Assembly (NCBI GenBank): GCA_937923795.1
Contig: CALDWI010000043.1
Location: 1-64,000 of the forward strand
Source of the DNA: an uncultured Collinsella sp.
Lineage (GTDB): Bacteria; Actinomycetota; Coriobacteriia; Coriobacteriales; Coriobacteriaceae
Length of the DNA: 64,000 nucleotides
Direction of reading: 5' to 3'
Shown piece by piece: positions 33,840-42,350 of this stretch. A program made the translations under genes and the position numbers. The notes under the pieces were generated by a model. That model ran no database searches, was not told the origin of the DNA, and was given only the letters and a program-made list of their open reading frames with translations. Within the stretch, counting starts at the first letter, position 1. The number at the start of each line of letters is the position of its first letter.

Positions 33840-35684
33840 TTAGCATCCCTCCTTTGCGCAGACGGATGCGGGGGCGGTCGGAGCGGACGCGGGCGTCGTG
33901 CTCCCCTGCTGGCCCTCGAGCTCCTCGCGGCGCAGCTGCGACTGGCAAATCTCGCGATAGAGCTGGCAGGTCGCGTACAGCTCGTCATGCGTGCCCAGGC
34001 CCGCAACCGAGCCGTGGTCGAGTACGCAGATCATGTCGGCATCGCGCACGGTCGAGACGCGCTGGCTCACGATGACAGTCGTCAGCGGCAGCCCGCCCTC
34101 GGCGGCACCGCGCACGCTGCGCTCGCGAATGGCATGGCGAAGCGCCGCGTCAGTCTTAAAGTCGAGCGCCGACGCGGAGTCATCCATGATCAATATCTGA
34201 GGCGAACCAACCAAGGCACGCGCGATAGTCAGGCGCTGACGCTGGCCACCACTAAAGTTCTTGCCGCCCGCCTCGACCGGGGCGTCTAAGCCCTGCGGCT
34301 TGTTGCGCACGAACTCGCTGGCCTGCGCCATGTCGAGTGCCGCCCAGAGCTCCTCGTCGGTCGCAGCTTCATCGCGCCAGGTCAGGTTGCTGCGGATGGA
34401 GCCGCTCACCAGCGATGCGCGCTGCGGAACGGTCGCGACCACACGGCGCAGCTGGTCGAGCGGCCAGGTGCGCACGTCGGCGCCCATCACGCTCACGCTG
34501 CCGGTGCTCGCATCGTACAGGCGCGGGATGAGCGAGACGAGCGTGGACTTGCCGCTACCCGTACCGCCGATAATGCCGAGCGTCTTGCCCAGCGGGAGTT
34601 CCAGCGTCACATCGTTGACAGCATTGGCCGCGCCAGCGCCAAACGAGAAGCTCGCATGGCTCAAGCTCAGCGCGGGAACTGGAGCGACATTGCCCGGCTT
34701 GGGCAGCGCGACCGGCTGGTTGCCCTCGTCGGTGATGCCCGGCACGCAATTGAGCACCTCGTTGATACGCGACGCGCTGGCGCTCGCCTTGGTAAAGACC
34801 ACGACCAGGTTGGCGACGTACACGATGGAGGTCAGGGTCTGCGTCATGTAGTTCACAAACGCCATGACCTGGCCCTGCGTAAGCTCGCCCACGCTGACCT
34901 GGATGCCGCCCACCCACAGGATGGCGCACACGCCCAGGTTCATCACCAAAAACGTGACGGGGTTGAGAATCGACGAGAGCTTGCCCACCGCGATGGCAGT
35001 ATTGGCCTGGTCGTCGGCGGCCTGCGCAAAGCGCTCGCGCTCGTGATCTTCGCGCACGAAGGCGCGAACCACGCGGGCGCCCGAAAGGCCCTCGCGGCAG
35101 ATAAGCGCGATGCGGTCGAGCTTTGCCTGCAGCTGCTTGTAGTACGGAATGCAGCGCGCCATGACAACCCAGAACACCAGGCCAATGGCGGGCGTGCAGA
35201 TCAAAAAGATGATGCCGAGCTTAAGGTCGATGGCAAGGGCCGCGCACATGGAGCCCACCGCTAGAAAGGGCCAGCGGATGAGCATGCGCACGCCCAGCGC
35301 CACAGCGAGCTGGACCTGGTTAACGTCGTTGGTGATGCGGGTGATGAGCGACGGCGTGCCAAAGCGGTCGAGCTCAGCATAGCTCAGCTTGTTGATGTGC
35401 TCGTAGAGCGCGCCGCGAATGTCGGTGCCCATGCCCTGCGAGGTGAGCGCCGCCATCTTTTGGCAGACGAGCGTAAACGAGATGCCGATCACGGCCATGG
35501 CGGCAAGTAGCATACCGTAGTGGATAACGGCGCTCACGTCGTGCGAGCCAATGCCCTTATCGATCATCTGGGCAATCACCAGCGGCGTCAGCAGGTCAAA
35601 GATCACTTCGATCAACTTACACGCAGGGCCAACCACCATATACCGGCGAAACTTACCACCAAAACGCCTGAGCAGCTCAATCAT
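33840..35684 (-). CDS. ABC exporter half-transporter, degenerate ATPase (pair 1, A)
   Basis: 614 residues with six membrane helices (about 15-310) and an ATPase: Walker A GGTGSGKST, signature FSGGQRQRL, Walker B LIMDDSASALD where Asp replaces the catalytic Glu, and the H-loop position reads VSQRVST (Gln for His). These are the marks of the degenerate site of a heterodimeric exporter. The partner is encoded directly downstream with no spacer. No regulator adjoins this pair, unlike the second pair at 43-47 kb. The C-terminal tail (EGQQGSTTPASAPTAPAS) looks unstructured. Confidence 0.92.
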   Translation of the reverse strand: MIELLRRFGGKFRRYMVVGPACKLIEVIFDLLTPLVIAQMIDKGIGSHDVSAVIHYGMLLAAMAVIGISFTLVCQKMAALTSQGMGTDIRGALYEHINKLSYAELDRFGTPSLITRITNDVNQVQLAVALGVRMLIRWPFLAVGSMCAALAIDLKLGIIFLICTPAIGLVFWVVMARCIPYYKQLQAKLDRIALICREGLSGARVVRAFVREDHERERFAQAADDQANTAIAVGKLSSILNPVTFLVMNLGVCAILWVGGIQVSVGELTQGQVMAFVNYMTQTLTSIVYVANLVVVFTKASASASRINEVLNCVPGITDEGNQPVALPKPGNVAPVPALSLSHASFSFGAGAANAVNDVTLELPLGKTLGIIGGTGSGKSTLVSLIPRLYDASTGSVSVMGADVRTWPLDQLRRVVATVPQRASLVSGSIRSNLTWRDEAATDEELWAALDMAQASEFVRNKPQGLDAPVEAGGKNFSGGQRQRLTIARALVGSPQILIMDDSASALDFKTDAALRHAIRERSVRGAAEGGLPLTTVIVSQRVSTVRDADMICVLDHGSVAGLGTHDELYATCQLYREICQSQLRREELEGQQGSTTPASAPTAPASVCAKEGC

Positions 35685-35911
35685 AGAAGGCGCTCCCTAT
35701 CATCATCTCTCTTCAATCTGATTCATGATAGTACGGCGAGCCCTGGAGATATGAAATCAACTCGTCACAGAACAAGCCCCCGAAACAATCAGGAAACTAG
35801 GCACAGAGACAAAACGCCCGAACATGTTTTGGCAAAGCCAATGAGCAGCACTAGACAAGGGATTGAATTGTTCAGATTAACGCGCCTTTACGGGTGATTT
35901 TTGGACGACGG

Positions 35912-36006
35912 GGCCCGGCCGGCGGCGAGGTGTTTGGTAGTCGAGCGATCCCGCAGGCAAAGCCGAGGACCAGCGAGACACCAAATACCTCGCCGCCGGC
36001 CGGGCC
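35912..36006 (-). repeat. Nested hairpin element E4, downstream of ffs
   Basis: 20-base perfect arms (GGCCCGGCCGGCGGCGAGGT and complement) continue through one mismatch into TTTGGT/ACCAAA, about 27 base pairs in all. On the minus strand the core reads CTCGCTGGTCCTCGGC-TTT-GCCTGCGGGATCGCTCGA, resembling the GTCCT and GCGGAACTCGC words of E1 and E2. It is sense to ffs and begins 15 bases after the ffs terminator. The gap 35685-35911 upstream of the ABC genes shows no gene. Confidence 0.55.
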
Positions 36007-36030
36007 ATGTCGCGGCACCAAAAAACGCCC

Positions 36031-36139
36031 GTGCGCTCGATGGATTCGGATGCCCGACAGAGGCTCCTTATGGCTGCTTCCTTCCGGACCTGACCAGATT
36101 CGGAACATGTCGTCATCCGAACCCATCGAACGCGCTAGG
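36031..36139 (-). ncRNA. ffs: Small signal recognition particle RNA (4.5S type)
   Basis: The minus strand carries the universal SRP loop signature GGTCAGGTCCGGAAGGAAGC (within + positions 36072-36095). The flanks form a long stem: GCGCTCGATGGATTCGGATG at one end pairs with CATCCGAACCCATCGAACGC at the other. The length of about 107 nt fits the bacterial short form. GGGCG followed by TTTTTT ends the RNA. It binds Ffh and targets nascent membrane proteins. Confidence 0.93.
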
Positions 36140-36149
36140 CGCTCGGTAT

Positions 36150-36178
36150 ATCTTACCCGCTCCCGCCCGATGGGGCAA
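36150..36178 (-). promoter_or_regulatory. Promoter of ffs
   Basis: On the minus strand TTGCCC (36173-36178) and TAAGAT (36150-36155) are 17 bases apart. The expected start falls about ten bases before the SRP RNA stem. Confidence 0.7.
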
Positions 36179-36216
36179 GATAGCTAATTTGGGACAGGGC
36201 CAAAAGACCACTTTTG

Positions 36217-36282
36217 AGTTGCGGTGGAATAGTTCCTGTTTTACGACCCAAGGCCAAAAACAGGAACTATTCCACCGCAACT
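36217..36282. repeat. Long-arm palindrome, AGTTGCGGTGGAATA family (copy 2)
   Basis: Perfect 26-base arms (AGTTGCGGTGGAATAGTTCC plus TGTTTT, and complement) enclose 14 bases. It lies 24 bases after the stop of the TadA-glycerate kinase gene (minus strand) and before the ffs promoter. The arm start is shared with 11810-11874. Confidence 0.78.
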
Positions 36283-36305
36283 TATTGAGACTTGCCCGGA
36301 AAGAC

Positions 36306-38087
36306 TTAGATACGGGCGAGGTCGTAGGATCGGGCGGCGGCTTCACCGGCGCAGATGAGGTTGATTGTGGCTTCCTGGGGGTCGAGCGCTTGGTCAAGGG
36401 GCATGGGTCTGCGACAGACCGGCAGAACTAAGTCGACACCCTGCCCATACGCCGCATCCAGGTTGTCGGCACGACCGCCCACGACGGCGACCACCGGCTT
36501 GCCATATCGCTTCGCACGACGGGCCACGCCCACCGGTGCCTTACCGGCGGCGGATTGCTCGTCCATATTACCCTCGCCTGTAATGACCAGGTCGACATCG
36601 CGTACGCGCTCGTCAAACCCAATCAGATCGAGCACCGTCTCCACGCCCGAACGTAGCTCGGCGCCGAGCGCCAACAGTGCGGCGCCCAGGCCGCCGGCGG
36701 CACCGGCGCCGGGCACACCGAGCACCGAGCCAAATGTCCGTGCACCCTCGAGCACGCGCAACAACCCCTGAGCCCGCACCCCGGTAATCGCCGCATCGAG
36801 CAGGCGGCCGTAACCGACCATCCAGCTGTCGTACTTGCCCAGGGCCTCGGCATCCCCCGCCGGCAGGCCCTTTTGCCCGCCAAACACCGCAAGCGCCCCG
36901 CGACGCCCCACGAGCGGATTCTCGACATCGGAAAGCACCACGATGCGTGCGCCGCCCAGCACCCGAAGCGCCGGCGTCAGGTCAACACCGGCGACTCGTT
37001 CAAGGCCCGCGAGCCCCGGCGCGATATCGCAGCCACGGTCATCGACAAGACGCGCGCCCAGCGCCTGCAGCATGCCGGCGCCGCCGTCGTTGGTGGCACT
37101 GCCGCCCAAGCCAATATAGATAGTCTTTGCCCCGGCACGGACCGCACGGAGCATCAGCTCACCCACGCCATAGGTTGTGGCCGCCAACGCCGCCGACTCC
37201 GTGCAAGGCGAGTACCCGATGCCCGCGGCTTCGGCCATCTCAATTACAGCCGACTCGCGCTCGGCATCCACCAGCATCCGTGCAGACACGCGGTCGCCCA
37301 AGGGGCCTGCAACCTCACAGGTCACAAGCTCGCCACCGCGTGCGGCGATGGCGTCGAGCGTCCCCTCGCCACCATCTGCCAGCGGCAACGCGGCCATCTC
37401 GGCGTCGGACCACACACGGCGCACGCCTTCGACAACCGCCGCCTCCGCCTGTGCACTCGACACGCTGCCCTTAAAGGAGTCGATTGCCAGCAGCACACGG
37501 CGGGCCCGCCGCTGCACGGGGCCAAAGTCAACCGCCTCAACGGCAATATCTTCGGCACACGCGAGTGCCTCGGCATGAGTGGCATGCGCCTCAAGATCGG
37601 CCCCACAACCGCAGCCAGCACCATCGGCGCCACGCAGCCCACTAAAATAGCCGCTCAACACCTCACGACACTCATCCGCCAGCACGCCGGCGGTTACATT
37701 AAACCGATGGTTCAGGCGCGAATCGGCATTCAGGTCATATAGCGAACCCAGCGCGCCCGCCTTGGCATCAGCCGCGCCATACACGCAGCGCCCCACGCGC
37801 GCGTTGACCATAAGCCCCGCACACATGCAGCAAGGCTCGAGCGTTACATAGACCGTGCAATCGGAAAGGCGCCAGCGACCGAGCGACCGAGCGGCAGCGC
37901 ACAGGGCCGCGAACTCTGCATGCGCCGAAGGGTCCTGGTCGAGCTCGCGACGATTATGCGTCCGCGCGACAATCTCGCCCGCGCGCACCACCACGGCACC
38001 AATCGGTACCTCGCCCACCGCAGCAGCGGCGCGCGCCTCGGCCAGCGCCTCGTGCATGAACTTCTCGTCGATTTCGGTGCTCGTCAT
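36306..38087 (-). CDS. Fusion of TadA-type tRNA adenosine deaminase and glycerate kinase
   Basis: The ATG at 38087 follows AGGGAAGG and gives 593 residues in one uninterrupted frame. Residues about 8-160 are TadA: zinc motif HAEFAAL with the proton-shuttle Glu, and EPCCMCAG. A linker of about 40 residues with CGCG follows. From about 195 to the end is a glycerate kinase I (GarK/GlxK type): LLAIDSFKGSVSSAQAE, PLADGGEGT, GLGGSATNDGGAGML, VITGEGNMDEQSAAGK. TadA makes inosine at the wobble position of tRNA-Arg(ACG). The kinase phosphorylates glycerate. This pairing is unexpected. It is divergent from tRNA-Ser by 51 bases. Confidence 0.9.
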   Translation of the reverse strand: MTSTEIDEKFMHEALAEARAAAAVGEVPIGAVVVRAGEIVARTHNRRELDQDPSAHAEFAALCAAARSLGRWRLSDCTVYVTLEPCCMCAGLMVNARVGRCVYGAADAKAGALGSLYDLNADSRLNHRFNVTAGVLADECREVLSGYFSGLRGADGAGCGCGADLEAHATHAEALACAEDIAVEAVDFGPVQRRARRVLLAIDSFKGSVSSAQAEAAVVEGVRRVWSDAEMAALPLADGGEGTLDAIAARGGELVTCEVAGPLGDRVSARMLVDAERESAVIEMAEAAGIGYSPCTESAALAATTYGVGELMLRAVRAGAKTIYIGLGGSATNDGGAGMLQALGARLVDDRGCDIAPGLAGLERVAGVDLTPALRVLGGARIVVLSDVENPLVGRRGALAVFGGQKGLPAGDAEALGKYDSWMVGYGRLLDAAITGVRAQGLLRVLEGARTFGSVLGVPGAGAAGGLGAALLALGAELRSGVETVLDLIGFDERVRDVDLVITGEGNMDEQSAAGKAPVGVARRAKRYGKPVVAVVGGRADNLDAAYGQGVDLVLPVCRRPMPLDQALDPQEATINLICAGEAAARSYDLARI

Positions 38088-38138
38088 CGTTCGCCTTCCC
38101 TGTTGCAAATTCAAAACGATGCTATCATTACGACTCAC

Positions 38139-38228
38139 GGAGAGATGGCAGAGCGGTTGAATGCGGCGGTCTTGAAAACCGTTGAGCGCGAGAGCGTTCC
38201 GGGGGTTCGAATCCCCCTCTCTCCGCCA
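38139..38228 (+). tRNA. tRNA-Ser (anticodon TGA)
   Basis: 90 nt including an encoded CCA. The acceptor GGAGAGA pairs with TCTCTCC, the anticodon loop CTTGAAA sits on stem GCGGT/ACCGT, there is a long variable arm (GAGCGCGAGAGCGTTC), and the T-arm is GGGGGTTCGAATCCCCC. The long variable arm and TGA anticodon identify serine. A TATCAT -10 lies 11 bases upstream. Confidence 0.97.
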
Positions 38229-38231
38229 CTT

Positions 38232-38828
38232 CTAGTGATGCACCGGCGTCATGGTGCGCTCAAACAGCGCATCGACCACGTCGGCTATCTCGGATCGACG
38301 CTCAAGATCGTGGCCCGATTCCCACCAGTTTGTGAACAATCGAATAATGCCACCGGCGATAAACTCCGATGTTGTCTCGAGTGAAACGGGCGCCAGGGCG
38401 TCTTCGGCAAGCGAGCTCATCACACGCTCACGGATGGAACGCGCAATGCGGTCGCAAATCATGCCGGTCAGCATGCCCGACATGCTGCTTGCCAAAATGT
38501 TATCCATGAGTTGCTCATGTGCCAGAATCATATTCATGGCATCTTCAAAGACCTCATGACGAAGCGCCTGCACGTCATCAAGCGGCTCCGCGTCCGCTGC
38601 ATCGGTCCGGTTTTGCGGCAGGCCCGTCATAAGCTCATCGATATAGAAGGCAAAGTAATCGTTTTTATCGCGAAAATGCTTATAGAACGTCGTGCGGCGA
38701 ATCAGGGCCCGGTCGCAAAGCATGGCAACCGTCAAATCCTCAAACCGATGCTCTTCCAAAAGCTCGGTAAAGGCATCGAACAGGGCACGATAGGTTTTCT
38801 TGATGCGAAGGTCCATCCGTATCGCCAT
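38232..38828 (-). CDS. TetR-family transcriptional regulator
   Basis: 198 residues from the ATG at 38828; ATG 38816 is an alternative start. The N-terminal HTH spans about residues 10-55 (LFDAFTELLEEHRFEDLTVA, then TTFYKHFRDKNDYF), with an all-helical C-terminal domain. It matches the TetR_C subset with FYxHFxDK. The gene ends two bases beyond the tRNA-Ser CCA on the opposite strand and is divergent from lemA, sharing a 199-base promoter region. It may regulate itself or lemA (inference). Confidence 0.88.
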   Translation of the reverse strand: MAIRMDLRIKKTYRALFDAFTELLEEHRFEDLTVAMLCDRALIRRTTFYKHFRDKNDYFAFYIDELMTGLPQNRTDAADAEPLDDVQALRHEVFEDAMNMILAHEQLMDNILASSMSGMLTGMICDRIARSIRERVMSSLAEDALAPVSLETTSEFIAGGIIRLFTNWWESGHDLERRSEIADVVDALFERTMTPVHH

Positions 38829-39027
38829 CCTCAAGGCGTAGACAGCATTCCTTAATTTGTCGCATATCTTACACCTGTACCACCCGTTCGTTATTGGCGC
38901 CCCCTCCCTGGTTGAAACACAACGCTTACCGGAAAGTTCGGCACCGCCAAAGGTTGCGGGTATACTAGATACGTTATACCAACAACGGCAGGCGCAAAAC
39001 GCCGCTGCCATTCGAAACGGAGACATC

Positions 39028-39579
39028 ATGCTTCCCGTCATCATCGGTATCGTTGTTGTCGTTGTGATCGCCTGCGCCATCGCCGGCATCTACAACAACA
39101 TGGTCACCAAGCGCAATCGCATCGATAACGCTTGGCAGAACATCGACACGCAGCTGCAGCGCCGCAACGACCTGATCCCCAACTTGGTCGAGACCGTCAA
39201 GGGCTACGCAAAACACGAGCAGGACACGCTCGCCGCCGTGGTCAACGCGCGCAACGCCGCCGTAAGCGCCACCACCCCCGAGGCCAAGATGGAAGCCGAC
39301 AACGTGCTGACCGGTGCGCTGCGCCAGCTCTTTGCCGTGGCCGAGGCCTACCCCGACCTTAAGGCGAACACCAACTTTACGCAGCTCCAATCCACGCTCG
39401 AGGACACCGAGAACAAGGTGAGCTACGCACGCCAGAGCTACAACGATTGCGTGCTCAGCTACAACAACGCCATCCAGACGTTCCCGGCTGTTATCTTTGC
39501 CGGCATCTTCCAGTTTAAGGAGCGCCAGGGCTTCGAGGCCGCCGAGGCCGCCCGCCAGGCACCAACCGTCAAGTTCTAG
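39028..39579 (+). CDS. lemA: LemA-family protein
   Basis: 183 residues with the ATG at 39028 after CGGAG. An N-terminal membrane helix (LPVIIGIVVVVVIACAIAGI) is followed by the LemA signature NNMVTKRNRIDNAWQNIDTQ and NDLIPNLVETVKGYA, then a coiled-coil-like helical domain, ending FPAVIFAGIFQFKERQGFEA. LemA proteins are membrane-anchored with unknown biochemical role and often accompany TPM/HtpX genes. Here the gene stands alone with its own terminator. Confidence 0.93.
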   Translation: MLPVIIGIVVVVVIACAIAGIYNNMVTKRNRIDNAWQNIDTQLQRRNDLIPNLVETVKGYAKHEQDTLAAVVNARNAAVSATTPEAKMEADNVLTGALRQLFAVAEAYPDLKANTNFTQLQSTLEDTENKVSYARQSYNDCVLSYNNAIQTFPAVIFAGIFQFKERQGFEAAEAARQAPTVKF

Positions 39580-39613
39580 TGAGCCGTTGACGCATCCACA
39601 ACCGTTTTTGCAT

Positions 39614-39652
39614 AAACCGCCCCGTCGAATGCATACTTCGACGGGGCGGTTT
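39614..39652 (+). terminator. Rho-independent terminator of lemA
   Basis: 16-base arms AAACCGCCCCGTCGAA and complement with a seven-base loop, then CCTTTG. Confidence 0.8.
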
Positions 39653-39682
39653 CCTTTGTCGCGAAGGTCCCCCTCAAGGCGC

Positions 39683-39885
39683 CGTGCATTTTTGTGAGTA
39701 TTCAGCATGCCCGACAGCTTCGAGCGCCACGATAAATGCCAAAGACCGCGAATATTCCTGCAAATCAAACGCTATCAGCCCATAGCCCCGCCCATCATTC
39801 GTAGAAAACATCGATAAATCCCGATTTTTCGCCCGAGGTCGGTATGCAAGGGCCTTCGATTGCAGAATACTCGCAAAAATGCACG
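39683..39885. repeat. Widely spaced inverted repeat, CGTGCATTTTTG type
   Basis: 21-base arms, CGTGCATTTTTGTGAGTATT plus C at 39683-39703 and complement at 39865-39885 with one mismatch, enclose about 160 bases without a gene. GAGTATTC-GCA also occurs at 7092-7114, and CGTGCATTTTT near 47490. Possibly a degenerate mobile or REP-like element. It fills much of the 559-base gap between lemA and ilvE. Confidence 0.5.
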
Positions 39886-39999
39886 TCGCCACCACCCCCC
39901 ACATGGCTCGAAGCAAAACAAAAGCGCGGCCAAAAGGCCGCGTACCATCTTTAATTCAGATCTATATTGCCCGTAACGGCAGTACCGAGGTAACGCAGT

Positions 40000-40120
40000 C
40001 CCGAGGGCAACCTACCTTTCCGGCGCACTCCGCAGGACGAAAGAACCTCCGCCGCACGAAGTGCGCAGCGGAGGTTCTTTCATGTCCGAGGACGCGCCGG
40101 AAAGGTAGGTTGCCCTCGGG
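40000..40120 (-). repeat. Nested hairpin element E3, downstream of ilvE
   Basis: Perfect 27-base arms (starting CCCGAGGGCAACCTACCTTT) surround a 67-base core. On the minus strand the core reads GTCCTCGGACATG, a second long stem (GAAAGAACCTCCGC and complement) capped by GCGCACTTCGTGCG, then GTCCTGCGGAGT. CGGACA and TGCGGA match words in the E1 core. It starts 19 bases after the ilvE stop and is sense to it. Confidence 0.65.
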
Positions 40121-40138
40121 CCGGACATACAAGGCAGC

Positions 40139-41191
40139 TTATGCGACGGTGTAAACCCAGTTGTGCTTATCCTCGACAGCACCGGACTGAATACCAGTCA
40201 GGGTCTCGCGAAGCTTCTTCATCACGGGGCCGATCTCGGTGCAGCCAGCCGGGAAGGTCACGGTCTCGTCGGCGCCATAGACCTTGTTGTCGATCTCGCC
40301 CACCGGGGAGATGACGGCAGCGGTGCCGCACAGACCGCACTCCACAAAGGTGCCGGCCTTGACCTCGGCCCACTCGACGGGGCGCTGGTCAACGGTCATG
40401 CCCAGGTCCTGAGCGACCTGAACGAGCGAGCGACGGGTGATGGAGGGCAGGATGGAATCGGTGTGCGACTGCGGAACGACGAGCGTGCCGTCCTCCTTCA
40501 CGAACAGAACGTTCGCGCCACCGGTCTCCTCGACATAGGTGCGGGACTCGGAGTCGAGATACAGGTTCTCGGCATAGCCCTCACGATGGGCCTCCATCGT
40601 GGGCTTAAGGGACATGGCGTAGTTCAGGCCGGCCTTGATATTGCCGGTGCCGTGCGGTGCGGCGCGGTCGTACTCGGAAACGCGCAGCTTGACGGGCTTG
40701 AGGCCACCCTTAAAGTACGGACCGACCGGAGTCACGAGAATACGGAACGTGTACTCAGGAGCGGGAGCCACGCCAATCACGTCACCGGAGCCGATCATAA
40801 ACGGACGGACATACAGAGTCGCGCCGGAGCCGAAGGGCGGAACCCAGGCGGCGTTGGCAGAAACGACCTGCTTGACGGCCTCAACGAACTTGTCCTTGGG
40901 GAACGGGGGCATCTCGAGGCGCTGCGCAGAGTTATACATGCGCTCGGCGTTCATGTCGGGACGGAAGCAGACGATGCTGCCGTCCTCGGCGGTGTAGGCC
41001 TTCAGGCCCTCAAAGACCTCCTGGCAGTAATGGAAGATGCCACCGCACTCGGAGACATGCAGGGTGTGGTCGGTGGTCAGGCCGCCCTCGTCCCACTCGC
41101 CATCCTTCCAATGAGCCTCGTAGCTGTAATCGGTCTTCATGTAGCCAAAGCCGAGGCTACCCCAATCGATATCCTTCTTCTCGACAGTCAT
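40139..41191 (-). CDS. ilvE: Branched-chain amino acid aminotransferase
   Basis: The ATG at 41191 follows AAGGAG and gives 350 residues, the length of the eukaryote-like BCAT II group. The PLP lysine lies in GTGNIKAGLNYA; the cofactor region YVEETGGANVLFV and the substrate-specificity segment EWAEVKAGTFVECGLCGTAA are present. It interconverts Leu, Ile and Val with their 2-keto acids in the cytosol. It is a single gene with no T-box or attenuator that I can recognise in the roughly 200-base leader. Nested hairpin E3 forms its 3' end. Confidence 0.95.
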   Translation of the reverse strand: MTVEKKDIDWGSLGFGYMKTDYSYEAHWKDGEWDEGGLTTDHTLHVSECGGIFHYCQEVFEGLKAYTAEDGSIVCFRPDMNAERMYNSAQRLEMPPFPKDKFVEAVKQVVSANAAWVPPFGSGATLYVRPFMIGSGDVIGVAPAPEYTFRILVTPVGPYFKGGLKPVKLRVSEYDRAAPHGTGNIKAGLNYAMSLKPTMEAHREGYAENLYLDSESRTYVEETGGANVLFVKEDGTLVVPQSHTDSILPSITRRSLVQVAQDLGMTVDQRPVEWAEVKAGTFVECGLCGTAAVISPVGEIDNKVYGADETVTFPAGCTEIGPVMKKLRETLTGIQSGAVEDKHNWVYTVA

Positions 41192-41416
41192 ATGTCGCTC
41201 CTTACATACACAGTTGCAAACTCGCGAACCCGCACGCAAGGACCGAGGCCGACCGCGTCGCAACGTCGCACGCCCGGAGCGTAGAGCCGGACGGGACACG
41301 CAAACGGCATCAAAGCCGATGGCACGCCGATTCGCATGCACGAGATTGTACTCCGCGCGCGCGTCGGATAAAACGTTTTTCTTTAACTAAGTAAAGTATT
41401 TTCATTTGACCGAAGC

Positions 41417-41450
41417 AAAAAGGCCCGCCACCGTAAGCGGTGACGGGCCT
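41417..41450 (-). terminator. Rho-independent terminator of the dedA gene
   Basis: AGGCCCG-CACCG/CGGTG-CGGGCCT with a TAAG loop, then TTTTTG on the minus strand. Confidence 0.85.
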
Positions 41451-41488
41451 CAACTGTACGGTCTGCGCGCTGGCTCGAGCTAGGCGTT

Positions 41489-42127
41489 CTATTTACCCAG
41501 CTTGGCCTTAACCAGACCGACCACGGTCGGGATGATCGACACGGCAACGATGCCGATAATCAGCAGCTCAAAGTGCTCCTGCACAAAGGGAATGCCGCCA
41601 AAGAAGTAGCCCAGCAGCGTAAAGACCGTCGACCAGGTAATGCCGCCCAGCACGTTAAAGACGACAAAGTTGCGCCAGTGCATGCCGCCCATGCCAGCGA
41701 TAAAGGGCACAAAGGTGCGGATAAACGGGAAGAAGCGACCCAGGAAGATGGCCAGGTGACCCCACTTGTCCAAGAAGTCCTCGGACTTTTTGATGCGCTC
41801 GGGCGTCATGGCCTTGACCTTGCCCGAAGCGATGATCTTGCGGCCAAAGAAGTGACCGATCATAAAGTTGCACTGATCGCCCAAAATGGCAGCGGCCCAT
41901 GCGGTGGCCAGAAGCGCCACGATGTTAAAGCCGCCGTTGTGGGCAAAGAAACCCGAGGCGAACAGCAGCGAATCACCGGGAAGGAACGGGAAGAACACCA
42001 CGCCCGTCTCGATAAAGATGATCAGGAACACGCAGCCGTAGGCCATAAGCGGGCCGGCGGCGATCCAGCTGGCGATCGCGGTGCGCGGGTCCTTAAGCAG
42101 CTCGGCAATAAAATTGATGAAACCCAT
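41489..42127 (-). CDS. DedA-family membrane protein
   Basis: The ATG at 42127, with GAGAGG upstream, gives 212 residues. Visible DedA hallmarks are FIETGVVFFPFLPGDSLLF near the N-terminus and the conserved FGRFFPFIRTFVPFIAGMGG. Several hydrophobic segments (re-entrant plus transmembrane) cover most of the protein. DedA/VTT proteins include lipid scramblases that recycle undecaprenyl phosphate or phosphatidylethanolamine. It is divergent from cysE by about 220 bases and transcribed alone. Confidence 0.92.
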   Translation of the reverse strand: MGFINFIAELLKDPRTAIASWIAAGPLMAYGCVFLIIFIETGVVFFPFLPGDSLLFASGFFAHNGGFNIVALLATAWAAAILGDQCNFMIGHFFGRKIIASGKVKAMTPERIKKSEDFLDKWGHLAIFLGRFFPFIRTFVPFIAGMGGMHWRNFVVFNVLGGITWSTVFTLLGYFFGGIPFVQEHFELLIIGIVAVSIIPTVVGLVKAKLGK

Positions 42128-42350
42128 GAAGTAAAACCTCTCAGTTGTGGGCGCGGATACGTCCAAGTTGACCAGTATACGGTTGCGGTGCCCCCTCGTG
42201 CGCAACCCCACAAAAGCATGACTCCATTACCAGCAAGTTTGCATAACTGACACTTGTAGCGCAAAGCCGCCAAGATTGTCCTTTTTAATCCCTAGCGAAT
42301 CGCTATACTTTATTGAATCGCATTGCCATGGCGCTAAGGGAGGGCGGCCG

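Noticed and set aside
36306..38087. Two separate genes (tadA and glycerate kinase) joined by a missed stop
   Set aside because: The frame is continuous through the linker, with no stop codon and no internal ribosome binding site plus start at the kinase domain that I could see. A fusion is the simpler reading, though read-level confirmation is outside what I can do.
41192..41345. T-box or attenuator leader upstream of ilvE
   Set aside because: No T-box core sequence, run of branched-chain codons or terminator/antiterminator pair was visible.
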